Assembly: GCF_020085105.1 (NCBI RefSeq)
Contig: NC_058056.1
Location: 20,012,429-20,076,428 of the forward strand
DNA length: 64,000 bases
Direction of reading: 5' to 3'
Origin: Siniperca chuatsi
Taxonomy: Eukaryota > Chordata > Actinopteri > Centrarchiformes > Sinipercidae
The notes below the pieces were generated by a model that worked only from the letters and a program-made list of their open reading frames with translations, was not told the origin of the DNA and did not search any database. The translations under genes and the position numbers were made by a program. Shown here one piece after another: positions 29,735 to 41,370 of the stretch. Every line of letters begins with the position of its first letter. Within the stretch, counting starts at the first letter, position 1.

Positions 29735-30240
29735 TGAACACTCCACCACCATGGGCACCCAGACAGTAGTAATCTCCAGCATCTTCAGCCTGAACACCAC
29801 TGATGGTCAGAGTGTAGTGAGAACCAGATCTACTGCCACTGAATCGAGACGGAGTTCCAGAGAAGAGAGTTGATGCTTTGTATATAAGAAGTTTGGGAGC
29901 CTGTCCAGGTTTCTGAAGGTACCAACTGAGATCAGCACCAATATTTGAACTCCCTGTGGCGCTGATGGCCACAGTCCCTCCAAGACTAACAGACTTGGAT
30001 TTGTCAGTCTGAGTCAGAAAATTGTTGGCAGAAGACTCTGAAAAGAGAAGAGAAAAATCTTAAGGAGAAATATTTAACACTGTATGGAGAAGCAATTCAC
30101 GTTATAATAGAAGACAATAATAAACATGTTTAAACAAATGTAAAAAGGGATTGCACAGACTGGATTTACACCAAACATTTTCTAAACTTCTCACCCTGAC
30201 TCAGAAAACCCAACATGACAAGCAGAGTTATTGACAACAT
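29735..30240 (-). CDS. IgL V4, type 2 (lacks the first disulfide cysteine)
   Basis: Leader 30195-30240 ([15 protein letters not shown]), V exon 29735-30037, open. The 12-RSS has heptamer 29728-29734 and nonamer 29707-29715. The domain reads [47 protein letters not shown] and [10 protein letters not shown]. At the position of Cys23 there is Ala (codon GCC), while Trp and Cys104 are present. An octamer variant TTTTGCAT (30338-30345) lies about 100 bases upstream, with an AT-rich TATA-like run beside it. It sits between C2 and V5, with no J of its own type. Confidence 0.9.
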
Positions 30241-30715
30241 CGTCCTGATGAAGTTTTCAGTGTGAGTGCATGAAAACAGTTCAGACTCTCTGTGACATGA
30301 GAACTTAAACTCTGAGGAGCAGTGATGCATAAAATTCATGCAAAATATATTTAAGAAGGCAAACACACACCTGTTCTTGTGAAACTGAAAAAGCAGAGGT
30401 GAGGTGGAGTGAGAGTTCTTCATCTTGAGGATCATTCGGCCAATTAAAGTCCATGTAGAAAAGTTTGACTTCATGTTCCTTTTCATCGTGCTTTTCTTCA
30501 TTGTAAACACTCTCCTTTTTATTTCTTTATATTCTCACGTGCCTTTGTCCTCATTAACAGGTCTATAGCGCCCCCTGCTGGCAAACTGTGTAGACACTGA
30601 ACTCACTTAAAAGTGATTTTTGATTGATTTAGAATTTCTTCATTAACTTCATTGTCATGTATGTCATTCTTATATTCCAGATCCAGGTGTTGCATTTAGG
30701 ATAATGGGATGTAAA

Positions 30716-31167
30716 TGTCATGGTTTGGGTCTTGAGTTCAGTCATTTCCTGTTTTATTTTGTAATGCTCACCTCTGTTTTGTACTTTACTTCCTGCCTTT
30801 GTGTCTTTTCCCTCCAGTTTTGATTGTCCGCAGCGCCCTGATTAGTTTCACCTGTGTCTAGTTATCGTTCCCTCACCTGTGTATTTAGTCCACGTGTCTT
30901 CCCTCTGCCAGCTGTCAGGTTGTCTGCGTCTGTTCCCCAGTCCTGCGTTTGCTCAGTATTGTTACCTGTGTTTCTCATGCCAGTTTGTTTCTAGTGTAGT
31001 TTTTGTATCTCTCCTTTGTTTCTTGGATTCTGCCTTTACCTGCTCCCTCTGTTTTTGTTGTCTGTCTGTTTTGTTGGAATCAGTTTTTCTAATTAAAACT
31101 CTCCTTTAATTGTGAGACCTGCCTGCCTGGAGTTCTGCATTTGGGTCCTTTTTGCTCAACTGTAACA
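30716..31167. mobile_element. Solo-LTR-like fossil, copy 1 (452 bp)
   Basis: The element begins TG (TGTCATGG) and ends CA (TGTAACA). It is flanked by the 5-bp duplication GTAAA (30711-30715, 31168-31172), the signature of LTR-retroelement integration. No internal coding region is present, so it is read as a lone LTR. A second copy with the same flanks is at 47468-47919, carried there by the array duplication. The matching site near V6 is empty. The family is not identified. It is older than the array duplication but younger than the split of the type 2 V units. Confidence 0.75.
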
Positions 31168-31532
31168 GTAAACCCATCTGACCTCAGTGTATTTAGTTTA
31201 GAGCCCTCTGTGTTTCAGCTGACCATCCCAAATACCTGAACTTTCTCACCACACTAAACAGTAACATCAAGAAAAGATTCTTCTTTAAATAAAGTATTAA
31301 AATGTTGAGAAATATGTAATCAAAATGAAAGAAAATAAAAATATATAAAATATGCCAATATATTAGTGTGAATCTGTAGTTTGTGCTTGGTGAGGTTACT
31401 GTCAGCTCTGTGTTCAGTGGTCTGTGTCAGAGTCTCTTCCTCTTCAGCAGCTGCAGTCGGTTCCTGCTGTAACAGCTCAGTGTCTCTGCAGTCTGACTGA
31501 GGGAGGTTTTTATACGACGACAAATCACTGTG

Positions 31533-32045
31533 TGAACACCTTAGCACTGTTTATTTCATGGTAACTGACAGTAATAAACTGCTGCATCTTCAGTCTGAAC
31601 TCCACGGATGGTCATCGCAGCATTCACTCCATCCCCTCTGCCAGAGAATCAAGAAGAAAACTCACTTGTGGGATTTTTACCCAAGCTGATGACCAACTTG
31701 GGAGCTTCTCCAGATTTCTGCTGATACCAGTATACTCTACTATCTCCATCTGACCAAACGTAAACTTTAGGGTTGGTTTTACAAGTCAGAGTGACTGTGG
31801 ATCCAAGAGAAGATGTGACTACAGCAGGTTGAGTCACAGTCACTTGACTACTAGATCCTGAAAAAAATAGGGAAAAAACTGAACATTATTAACTCATATT
31901 AAGAAGTAAAGAAGTAAGTGTTATATCCAGCAATTACTGAAAGGTTTACGTGATCTGATTATTTTCTAATTTTATGTTCAAAATAATGCTGACCTTTGAT
32001 AAAGCAGCAGGCCAGCGTCCAGATGAGGATGGTGATGAGAGTCAT
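31533..32045 (-). pseudogene. IgL V5 pseudogene, type 1, diverged
   Basis: Leader 31994-32045; V-exon remnant 31533-31857. The frame matches the type 1 group ([17 protein letters not shown], Cys in [21 protein letters not shown]) but has an in-frame TGA in framework 3, where RFSG is expected as *FSG. Past it the frame continues to [16 protein letters not shown]. The RSS has heptamer 31526-31532, 12-bp spacer, and an altered nonamer (GGTTTTTAT on the plus strand). Only this V precedes J2. It is clearly more diverged from V1-V3 than they are from each other. Confidence 0.9.
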
Positions 32046-32700
32046 GGTGGTTGTGGTTTCTGCTGTGTTGACTGACAGATCTGAGTGCTGCAGTGTTGAA
32101 CTCACAGGACTATAAACCTTCTCAGTTCACTGCAGATCAGCTGACGATGCAAAGCCTCCTCTCTATGGAAATGATTTCTCTGCTCTCAACAGACTGAAGG
32201 TAACGTGGGACACAAAATCAGGAGGAATACTGCTTGGATTAACAAAATCTATGGTATTATTGTGATGGGAAAAAATAGATTAGAAATAGAATTGAGGATG
32301 TTCAACGTTTGGATTAAAATGGTGTCACTGTGGTTGGTATAATATGTTTATTTCTTTTCCTATATTTACCTATAGGGTACATTATACATTTCAAAGCTTC
32401 TTGTTATAGACCTGTAATTCTAGATTTTTTGAAAAAAACTTTTTTCTTTTCTTTACAGTCAAATAAGTTATGTAAAATAACTTTTAAAATATAAATATAT
32501 TAAAGTGGAAATTAAGTGTTTTTTCTCAACAGTTAAAAGTTACAATATAATAATAAATAATTTAAATTATCTTGATTCATGAAGCAATTTGAAGCCACAT
32601 GAGTTAAATCATTCTATACATTGAACAAATTATTAATTATGCAGTTTTACCTGAAAAAAAAAAAGTTTTCAGTGGATAGATGCTTGTTCACAGTGCAAGA

Positions 32701-32778
32701 GGTTTTTGTACGGCCACTTAATGAGTTTGTATCACTGTGTGTACACTTTTGGCGGTGGAACCAAACTCGTCGTTGACT
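32701..32778 (+). CDS. IgL J2 with 23-RSS
   Basis: Nonamer 32701-32709, 23-base spacer, heptamer CACTGTG 32733-32739. J segment 32740-32778 encodes [12 protein letters not shown] and ends T|GTAAGT, in phase with C3. It is one nucleotide longer at the 5' end than the other J segments (39 against 38). Confidence 0.94.
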
Positions 32779-33250
32779 GTAAGTACCAGAGATTTTTATT
32801 TTCTACAACATACAGCAAATATAACTTTTATTAAATATTGAATGAGACTGATCAAGTTCAGTGTTTGTGTTTGTAATTTTTGTTATTTTATCAAACTGAT
32901 CTCACAATCTGAGATGAAACCTTGCAGAGATTAATATTTATTCTGCATTACAGATAACAAAATGTATATAAGCAAGAAAATTCAACTATTTTCAAATATT
33001 CCACTTTAATAAAAACTTGAATTATTTGCTTAAAAATGTTCAAAAGTAACATTCGGTCAAGTACAACTTTTAATGCTCAAAAAAATAACATCAGTAGTTC
33101 AATTTTATTTTCATTCATTAATTTTGAACATTCAAACTGTTTTATAATTTAAAATCTGATGTGGATTCCTGTCAAACACAAACACGATTTTATCAGTAAA
33201 TGCAGCTTCTCTTTGTGTTCGCGGTTCAGTCATTTGACATGTAGTGAAAA

Positions 33251-33270
33251 GGAAGCGAAAGAGACAGATG
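33251..33270 (+). promoter_or_regulatory. PU.1/IRF4 composite site and E-box, J2-C3 intron
   Basis: GGAAGCGAAA (33251-33260) and CAGATG (33265-33270). Confidence 0.65.
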
Positions 33271-33613
33271 GCAAAGATTTTAACTGTATTCACATGAGTG
33301 TTTCAGCTCTGTCAGTTTAAACAGAAGAAAATCATCACAGGGAAGAGTTATTCACTGTCACACATTATGAAACACAGATGAAGATGTCATCAATAATCAT
33401 TATCAATCAACCTTTTTAGTTGCATTTATACTTGAATCATGTGTCTGATGGTCTGATACTGAGTGATTTATGAGTGCAGCAGCAGCAAGTTATTCCGTTT
33501 TATTTGACAAAATATAAGAAATTAGCAGTTTGTCATTTGTCTTTATTACCAAGCCTTCACTCTAAGTCCTTTGTCTTTTCTCCCCCCTCTCCTCCCCCCT
33601 CTCTTTCCTCCAG

Positions 33614-33936
33614 TGGGTGTGGTGCGGCCCACCCTGACCGTCCTCCCCCCCTCCACAGAGGAGCTGCAGCAGGGCAGTGCCACGCTGCTGTGTCTGGCCA
33701 GCGGGGGCTTCCCCTCAGCCTGGAGGCTGGGCTGGAAGGTGGGGAGCAGCAGCAGCTCCTCAGGGGTGTCACACAGCCTGGAGGTCCTGGGGAGGGACGG
33801 CCACTACAGCTGGAGCAGCACCCTGAGCCTCCCTGCAGACCAGTGGAGGAAGGCGGGCTCAGTGAGCTGTGAGGCCAGTCTGAATGGACAGAGCCCTGTC
33901 ACTCAAACCCTGGACCCTGACCGCTGCTCAGAGTAG
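33614..33936 (+). CDS. IgL constant exon C3, kind B
   Basis: 323-nt exon, open, with the same landmarks as C2. It differs by one Gly-to-Ser change (WKVGS). It has a functional J (J2) 835 bases upstream. The pyrimidine tract before the acceptor holds an extra CCTCCCCCCT-type repeat compared with the other B units. Poly(A) signal at 34203-34208. Confidence 0.95.
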
Positions 33937-34772
33937 AGCTTCAGCAACACTTCCTGTCTGGAAATGATGCTGCTTCTTTGGCAGAGATCTTGATGAAGCT
34001 ACAGATCTCCTCTGTTCAGATATTTCTGCAAGTTTCACAGCTCTCTACTCAGTGTTTTAGTGTGCATGTTGCTTTCTAATACTGATCTTCTGCATATTCT
34101 TCTTTATGTTCATTACTTTTCAAATGAAACTGATTATTATTAGTTTCACTCCAAGAGAATCTCATTCATCAAAAATGTGGCATGAACATTAAATCATCAT
34201 TAAATAAAACTGTGGATTATAATGAGTCAGTGTCTTTGTATTTCTTTTAGAATATATTCATTATGAAAAACATTGTCAGTATCATACCTGACATTATCCT
34301 ATACCTGATAGTACAGGAGATGGTTGTATATTTATTACTTTGAATAGAAAATTCTCCATTTTGAGAATGACATCATTTGGATTTTCAAAATGAAGAGTAA
34401 TAAATTGTGAATTTTAGTTTCTGCTTGGACTGTTGTTACATTTAATTGTTTTGTGCAGCTATCAGTAGCGACACTGTTAAAACATTTTTGATATCACTGT
34501 CTGTAGTCCAACAAGAATTTCATTTCCCTGCTTACTCATAAAAAGACTAAATGAACTGACCAGAATATAAGTTTAAAACTGTGTCTGGAAGAGTGTCTGT
34601 GAGTTTGTTTCAGTTTTATTTAGATTCATTGTGGTTCTGCTTGATGACTCTTGTGTTGTGTTCACTGGACCAGTTATCCTCATCACAGTCTCTACACCAA
34701 CCCTCTGCACCTGCAGCAGGCCGTTTTCACTTCAAACTGAAGGAGGTTTTTGTACGGCTCTAAATCACTGTG

Positions 34773-35245
34773 TGAACACTCCACCACCATGGTCACCCAG
34801 ACAGTAGTAATCTCCAGCATCTTCAGCCTGAACACCACTGATGGTCAGAGTGTAGTGAGAACCAGATCTACTGCCACTGAATCGTGACGGAGTTCCAGAG
34901 AAGAGAGTTGATGCTCTGTATATAAGAAGTTTGGGAGCCTGTCCAGGTTTCTGAAGGTACCAACTGAGATCAGCACCAATATTTGAACTCCCTGTGGCGC
35001 TGATGGTCACAGTCCCTCCAAGACTAACAGACTTGGATTTGTCAGCCTGAGTCAGAAAATTGTTGGCAGAAGACTCTGAAACGAGAAGAGAAAAATCTTA
35101 AGGAGAAATGTTTACCAGCCATTGGAGAAGCATATCACTAGTATAGTATAGGGATTGCACAGACTGGATTTACACCAAACATTTTTTTAAACTTCTCACC
35201 CTGACTCAGAAAACCCAACATGACAAGCAGAGTTATTGACAACAT
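34773..35245 (-). CDS. IgL V6, type 2
   Basis: Leader 35200-35245, V exon 34773-35075, open. Heptamer 34766-34772, nonamer 34745-34753. It has Ala at the Cys23 position ([11 protein letters not shown]). CDR2 is RAST and CDR3 is CLGDHGGG. It lies downstream of C3, and its 5' flank holds the empty counterpart of the LTR insertion site (about 35665-35700). Confidence 0.9.
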
Positions 35246-35559
35246 CGTCCTGATGAAGTTTTCAGTGTGAGTGCATGAAAACAGTTCAGACTCTCTGTGA
35301 CATGAGAACTTAAACTCTGAGGAGCAGTGATGCATAAAATTCATGCAAAATATATTTAAGAAGGCAAACACACACCTGTTCTTGTGAAACTGAAAAAGCA
35401 GAGGTGAGGTGGAGTGAGAGTTCTTCATCTTGAGGATCATTCAGCCATTTAAAGTCCATCTAGAAAAGTTTGTCTTCATGCTTTATTGAAAATTCTCCTT
35501 TTTATTTCCTTGTAATCTCACATGCCTTTGCCCTCATTTACAGGTCTATAGCGCCCCCT

Positions 35560-36249
35560 TCTGGCAAACTGCATCAACTCTGAATTCACAAAGAACTGAC
35601 ACAATTTTTGATTAATTTAGATTCTTTCATTAATTTGATTGTCATTTATTATCCAAATTTTGCATTTAGGATAGTGGGGTGTACACCCATTTTACCTCAG
35701 TGTATCTGGTTTGGGGCCTGCTCAGTGCTTCAGCAGACCATCGCAACTGCCTGATCTTTCTCACCACACTTCACAACAACATCAAGACATAAGTTTGTGT
35801 TTGGTGTACGGCTTCTTAGACAGCCACTAAATGAATGTGATTCTGTTTGGGTTGTTGTTTCATGGTAAACAAATGATACTCAGCATAAATAATGTTAATC
35901 ATCTTTTTATATAAGAAGATACATATTCTAACAACAACTCTGTTGATAAAAGGATGAGTTTGCTAGAAAATATTGGACTACAACTAATAGTTTGAGATTT
36001 GGGGAAATACACCTATATGATTACTTGCCGAGAATTAAATGAGAAGATCAATACCACTCTCATTTTTGTGTGAAAATATGAAAATATAAATATGCAGCTG
36101 GGGCCAGAAGAAAGTTAGCTTAGTTTAGCATAAAGACTGAAAAGAGGTGGAAACAGCTAGCTTGTCCTCAGGTGAGAAAATCTGCATACACCTCTAAAGC
36201 TCACTGCTGATTAGCTTCACTGCACCTGAACAAGAAAAAAACACACATA
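35560..36249. other. Non-genic DNA between V6 and the LINE
   Basis: Holds the flank homologous to 30600-31250 up to about 35.8 kb, then AT-rich DNA including TAGTTTAGCATAAAGACTG-type repeat sequence. No gene seen. Confidence 0.4.
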
Positions 36250-38723
36250 CGACGGTCTGCTCTCTTTAAAAGGGATGGTCTCGACCCGAACCACCGTGGC
36301 TCACAAATGCTGGCCGGTAACATGTTTTATTCAACCACATACCATCATCACTCTGACTCCCATGACCTCCTGACCACAAACCACAGAGTGGACATCCCTG
36401 TCACCGATTGACGTCCCCAGAGGCCAAGAAACTTTAGCTCTGCTTCCAGGTCAAAACTAAAATATCCCACAGTGCTTGGCCTATCAAAAAACAGCCCCAA
36501 TGATAATTCTTCCCCCATCAATATTCCTTCCTTCCATTACCAGGGAAAGACCTGAGAAAGTCTTTTAGCAACCGTCTGCACTTCAATCTCAGATAGGTAT
36601 AGATTGTACACTCCCACCTAGTTGTCAGGTTTGGACTTTTGAATGTCAGATCTCTCTCTAATGAGTCTTTTATCTGCCACTAATGTATTAACTCCTCCAA
36701 TCTCGATGTTCTTATTATTACTGAAACTTGGTTTAGTAATAATTGATTTCAGTAGTAAGTGATTTCACTCCATTGATTGAAGCAACACTCCCTAGTTTTA
36801 TTCATTTCCATCAACCCAGGCTGGTCATGGTGCCGTTGTAGCCGTTATTCATAGAAATCATATAAAATGTTCCCCCATCCTGCGACGAGTTGGCCACTGT
36901 CCAGGGTGTACCCTGCCTAAGGCCCAAAGTCACTGGGATAGGCTCCAGTCACCCGCGACCCCTAACGGGACCAAGCGGTAGAAAATGGATGGATGGATGG
37001 ATGGATGTTCCCCCATCTGTAATGGCACTTTTCACACCTTTGAATCACTGTATTATGTAATAAATGGCAAGGCTCCGTTGCTCTGTGTCCTAGTCTACAG
37101 ACCTCCTAAACTGAATTAAGATTTAATCCAGGAATTCTCTGATCTTCTGTCTCTCACTTTGCCTAGACATGACAGAATTTTAATACTTGGTGATTTTAAC
37201 ATCCGTGTGTGTTGCCCTTCTCATGATTGTCACTGATTTTATGCAGCTCATTGAGTCTTTTAACCTTACTTAATTTCTAAATGAACCTACTCATGTAAGG
37301 GGCCATACTCTTGACTTTATACTTACCCATAAATAATCCTGAGACAAAGCACATGTGTGTGTGTCTGACCATAAGGCAATTGTATTTGATGCTCTGCTGC
37401 TTCCTTCTATTTCAAAGTCATCCTCTCCACGCAGTTCGAGCATCTTTAACACATCCTCTGTAACCAAATCCTCTGAAGCTTTCCTGGCAACTCTCAGTGA
37501 TATGTGATCTGTCGTGTCATCCCACAAGGACACTGATGAGCTAGTCACCCATTTTAACAAAACCTTTGGGAACCTTGTTTGGAAGTGCTTGATTCAATTG
37601 CTCCTCTCAAAAATATGAGATCAAAATCTTGAGCTCTACTGTAGCTCAATGATACAACTCGGGCCTCGCTAAGAGAATGTAGAAAAGCTGAGTGTAAATG
37701 CAAGGCCAATAAATTACAGATCTTCCATGATATCTTGAGAAATCGAATGCTTATGTGCATCGGAAATTGCTCAGACCTTGTATCTAAAAAATGTCGCAAC
37801 TCTAAGGTTCTGTTCCAAACCATTGTTTTTGTCATTAGCCCCTCACCCGGTCATAGCCTTGAAGCCTCCAAAGAGAAGTGTGAGGAATTCTTAGTCTATT
37901 TTACTCAGAGGGTTGATAATATAAGAGGCCAGATTTCACCAGCTGACATGCACTCCTCTGTTATGCTGGGGAATTCAGCTGTTTTAAATTGTTTTCAACC
38001 AATTTTTTTATTGTTTTTAAAGGATATTGTCTCTCAAATGAGATCTTCTACTTGATGCTCTGATGTTCCAACAAAATTTCTCAAAGACGTCTTTGACACA
38101 GTAGGTCCTAGTATTCTGTCTGTTGTCTCTGGCAACAGGGATTTTTCTATCTACTTTTAAGCATGCAGTAGTACAGCCTCTTCTTAAAAGGCCCAGCCTT
38201 GATGCATCCGCTCTTACTAATTTTAGACCCATTTCTAAACTGCTTTTTAAATCCAAATTAAAAAATATATATTTTTACCCAATTATTATCTAATCTGAAT
38301 CATAATAATATTTTTGAAAAATTCCAGTAAGGTTTTAGAGCATTACACAGCACAGAAACAGCCCGTGTCAAAGTAGCTAACAACCTCGTCCTCACAGCAG
38401 ATGCAGGAGAATGCTCACATACTTCTACTAAGTCAAATAATTCGAAAGCACAATGTTTCTTTTCATAGCTATGCTGACGACACACAATTATATTTATCCT
38501 TAAGACATAATAATCCCAACTGCTTCAATACCATCAGAAACTTAATGTCTCAAGGACATTAAATGTTGGATGTCAAATAACTTTTTTCAGCTGAATGAAA
38601 GCAAAACTGAAATACTCTAATTTTGCCCACACAATGCAAGAAATCTCGACTTACAAGATCTAGGTGACTTATCATCTAATATAAAGCCTGTAGCCAGAAA
38701 CTTAGGAGTGATTTGCAAAAAGT
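36250..38723 (+). mobile_element. L2/Maui-clade LINE, degenerate
   Basis: On the plus strand successive frames show endonuclease pieces (TETWF near 36720, VYRPPK near 37090, ILGDFNI near 37190). They are followed by the linker to reverse transcriptase (SIAPLKNMRSK, EDIVSQMRSST, AVVQPLLKRPSLD), FRPISK, and the catalytic YADD at 38470-38481. Many stops and frameshifts are present, and part of the RT palm between about 38400 and 38460 is missing. A 5'-truncated SINE interrupts it at 36879-37004. It ends next to the V7 3' flank and accounts for most of the extra length between V6 and V7 relative to V13 and V14. Confidence 0.88.
36879..37004 (+). mobile_element. tRNA-headed SINE, copy 3, 5'-truncated, nested in the LINE
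   Basis: Only the 3' 126 bases are present, ending in GGAT/ATGG units. The flanks are the 12-bp duplication ATGTTCCCCCAT at 36867-36878 and 37005-37016. Truncation at the head end with a clean duplication is the mark of LINE-driven retroposition. Confidence 0.92.
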
Positions 38724-38924
38724 ATGTAAAAAAAATATGAAATATGCCAATATGTTAGAGTGAATCTGTAGTTTGTGCTTGGTGAGGTTACTGTGAGCTC
38801 TGTGTTCAGTGGTCTGTGTCAGAGTCTCTTCCTCTTCAGCAGCTGCAGTCAGTTCCTGCTGTAACAGCTCAGTGTCTCTGCAGTCTGACTGAGGGAGGTT
38901 TTTGTACGACAACAAATCACTGTG

Positions 38925-39426
38925 TGAACACTGGGCCACTGTGTACACCCATACAGTAGTAATCTCCTGCATCTTCAGCCTGAACTCCACTGATTGTCAG
39001 AGTGAATTCAGGTTCAGATCCACTGCTGCTGAAACGACTTGGAGTACCAGATTGACGGCTACTTATTTTGTAAAACAGCAATTTGGGAGGCTGTCCAGGT
39101 TTCTGTAGGTACCAGCTGAGATCATCATCAACTCCTGTACTGGCTGTACAGGTCAGAGAGACCGTCGCTCCCACACCAACAGACTTTGATACAGGAGACT
39201 GAGTCACAGGTGGACTGGCAACTGATCCTGGACATTTAAAAAAAAGTTTAAATACATTTTTAAAAAATGACATTGTGAGGTAAAGTACAATGTGTTAAAC
39301 CATGAAAATCTATTTCTGTATATAAAGAAATGACAGCCTAGATTCTAATATACTATTCTAATACTTCTCACCTTGAAGTCCTAACAGCAGCGTGGTCAGC
39401 AGTGGAGTCATTAACATCATCATCAT
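38925..39426 (-). CDS. IgL V7, type 3 body with a type 1-like 3' end
   Basis: Leader 39372-39426 (four Met codons at the start, then [14 protein letters not shown]); V exon 38925-39227, open. The domain has [18 protein letters not shown], Cys in [37 protein letters not shown] and [10 protein letters not shown]. Heptamer 38918-38924, 12-bp spacer, nonamer 38897-38905. From the 3' flank through the RSS to the heptamer inside CDR3 (38937-38943) the DNA matches V1; past that point it is type 3. It lies downstream of C3 and V6 and is the last V of the first array. Confidence 0.9.
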
Positions 39427-39539
39427 GATTTATTTCACTGTCAGAGAGACTGCACAGACTTGTCTCAGTGGTTCATCTTAAACTGGTCTAGGAGCAGTGA
39501 TGCACAGCAGTCATTCAAAACACCACATACATAGTCAAA

Positions 39540-40700
39540 CAAATAGGTTTGTTTGTGGGAGGAGAGAAAATGTGTGGTTACATCAGTTGCAGGTCAGATT
39601 TGTTCTTGCTGCACATCCCACAAACATTTTTGGTTTGTTTTAATATGGATCTTTACATGACTATACTCCATTATATTATTTGTATCATTTAACTTAAGTT
39701 TTATCTTATTACTCTTCAGTCATATAGTGTTAACTAATGTTTGTGTCCACCAAACAGCAGGATTTATGTAATACATCAATGACAGTGTCATGACAGTGTC
39801 ATCATGTTAAAATACATCAGTTTCCCTCATTTCAATGGAGCTGCTGTATTCTTTAAGGATTCTGTGTGGAACATAAAACACAGCTCAGTGTGGAACTCAA
39901 AGTGTACAATATTAAATAAATAGACAATAAACTATGAATATATTAACATTTCATAATAGTGAGGTAAGTTTTAATAATGTCATAAAATATTTCACAAATT
40001 GTTGCTTTACTCATATATTTTAGATCATTTATTCATATGATCATTTATTTCATAATGTCTTTTTTATTTATTTAATATTCAACACTTTGAGTTCCATAAA
40101 ACTGTAACCAGTCAGTCAGAGAGAAAAGAGTATAATCCTCACCAGGGTTAGTTTGTCACCATCTGTTAGAAGAGTACAATACAACATGGTGTTAAATGAT
40201 CTTTTTGTTCAAACTCTTTGTTGTCTTCTGGTTTGTCTTTTTGATTGAGTTTGATTGAATTATATTTGAATTAGAAAAGTGCTGGAAGAACAGCAAATGA
40301 GTCCAGGAGAACCAAGGTTGCAAGGCTTTTGTCAGGATCAGACAGCAAGCCAAAACGTAACATAAAGTGAGAAGAAAATACAAACACCTACAGTAGAGAT
40401 GTAGTGGACAGGAACATTTTAGTGGCACTTATTAGTTTGGGGCCGAGGTACACGAACAGCCAGCAGATCACCTGAACATGAAGGTCTAAAAGTCTAGCTA
40501 AATATTTTTAGCCCAGAAATGAAAGCAAAAGTGGGTTGGTTGGACAGGTGGTTGTTACAGATGAGATTTTTTTTTTTTAAATATCCAGATTTTCTGAATT
40601 GAAGAATAAACAAAAATATTGCAACTGAACCAAGTTCAGAGTGATGATGCAGCAACGAAAAGTAGAAACTAGAAAAAAATGTCTTACTCCAGGATAAAAA
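39540..40700. other. Spacer between the two arrays
   Basis: AT-rich DNA between V7 and the V8 unit. I see no V, J, C or other gene in it. A poly-T run lies at about 40567-40578. Confidence 0.45.
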
Positions 40701-40899
40701 TAGTCAGAATGATAATTTGACCTGAGAAGCAAAGTTTACGATAAGGTTTGTGCTTGGTGAGGTTACTGTCAGCTCTGTGTTCAGTGGTCTGTGTCAGAGT
40801 CTCCTCCTCTTCAGCAGCTGCAGTCGGTTCCTGCTGTAACAGCTCAGTGTCTCTGCAGTCTGACTGAGGGAGGTTTTTGTACGACGACAAATCACTGTG

Positions 40900-41370
40900 T
40901 GAACACATTAGCACTGTTTATTACATGAATACTCTTACAGTAATAAACTGCTGCATCTTCAGTCTGAACTCCACTGATGGTCAAAGTGAAGTCAGAGCTG
41001 CTTCCACTGCCACTAAACCGAGCTGGTGTTCCTGATTCACGAGTGCTCACATATTTTATTAGAAGCTTTGGAGGCTGTCCAGATTTCTGTTGATACCAGG
41101 ACATAGCCTCATCTCCGTCACTATATGTGTAAACAGCTTGGTTGGTCTTACAGGTGAGAGTGACAGTGGATCCTGGAGTAGATGTCACTACTGGAGGCTG
41201 AGTCACCGTCACCTGACCGCTGCATCCTGCAGACAAAAACAAATCATTCATTTATCAGCAGAAATAAATGAGAGAAAAGGCAGCACATCATGTTTGAAAT
41301 GTTGCTGAGTGAATGAACCTGTGAAACAGCAGCAGGCCAGCGTCCAGATGAGGATGGTGATGAGAGTCAT
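40900..41370 (-). CDS. IgL V8, type 1
   Basis: Leader 41319-41370; V exon 40900-41226, open. Heptamer 40893-40899, nonamer 40872-40880. CDR1 is [17 protein letters not shown]2 YVSTRES, CDR3 [11 protein letters not shown]. It is the positional counterpart of V1 in the second array but carries a longer CDR3. Confidence 0.94.

Noticed and set aside
30879-31109. Open frame rich in Cys, Phe and Ser inside the LTR-like element, also at 47604-47861
   Set aside because: Low-complexity T-rich sequence within a repeat; no domain.
35790-35860. Sequence near V6 recalling a J RSS (TGTACGGCTTCTTAGACAGCC...)
   Set aside because: Nonamer and heptamer are both imperfect and no FGxG coding follows; at most a distant relic.
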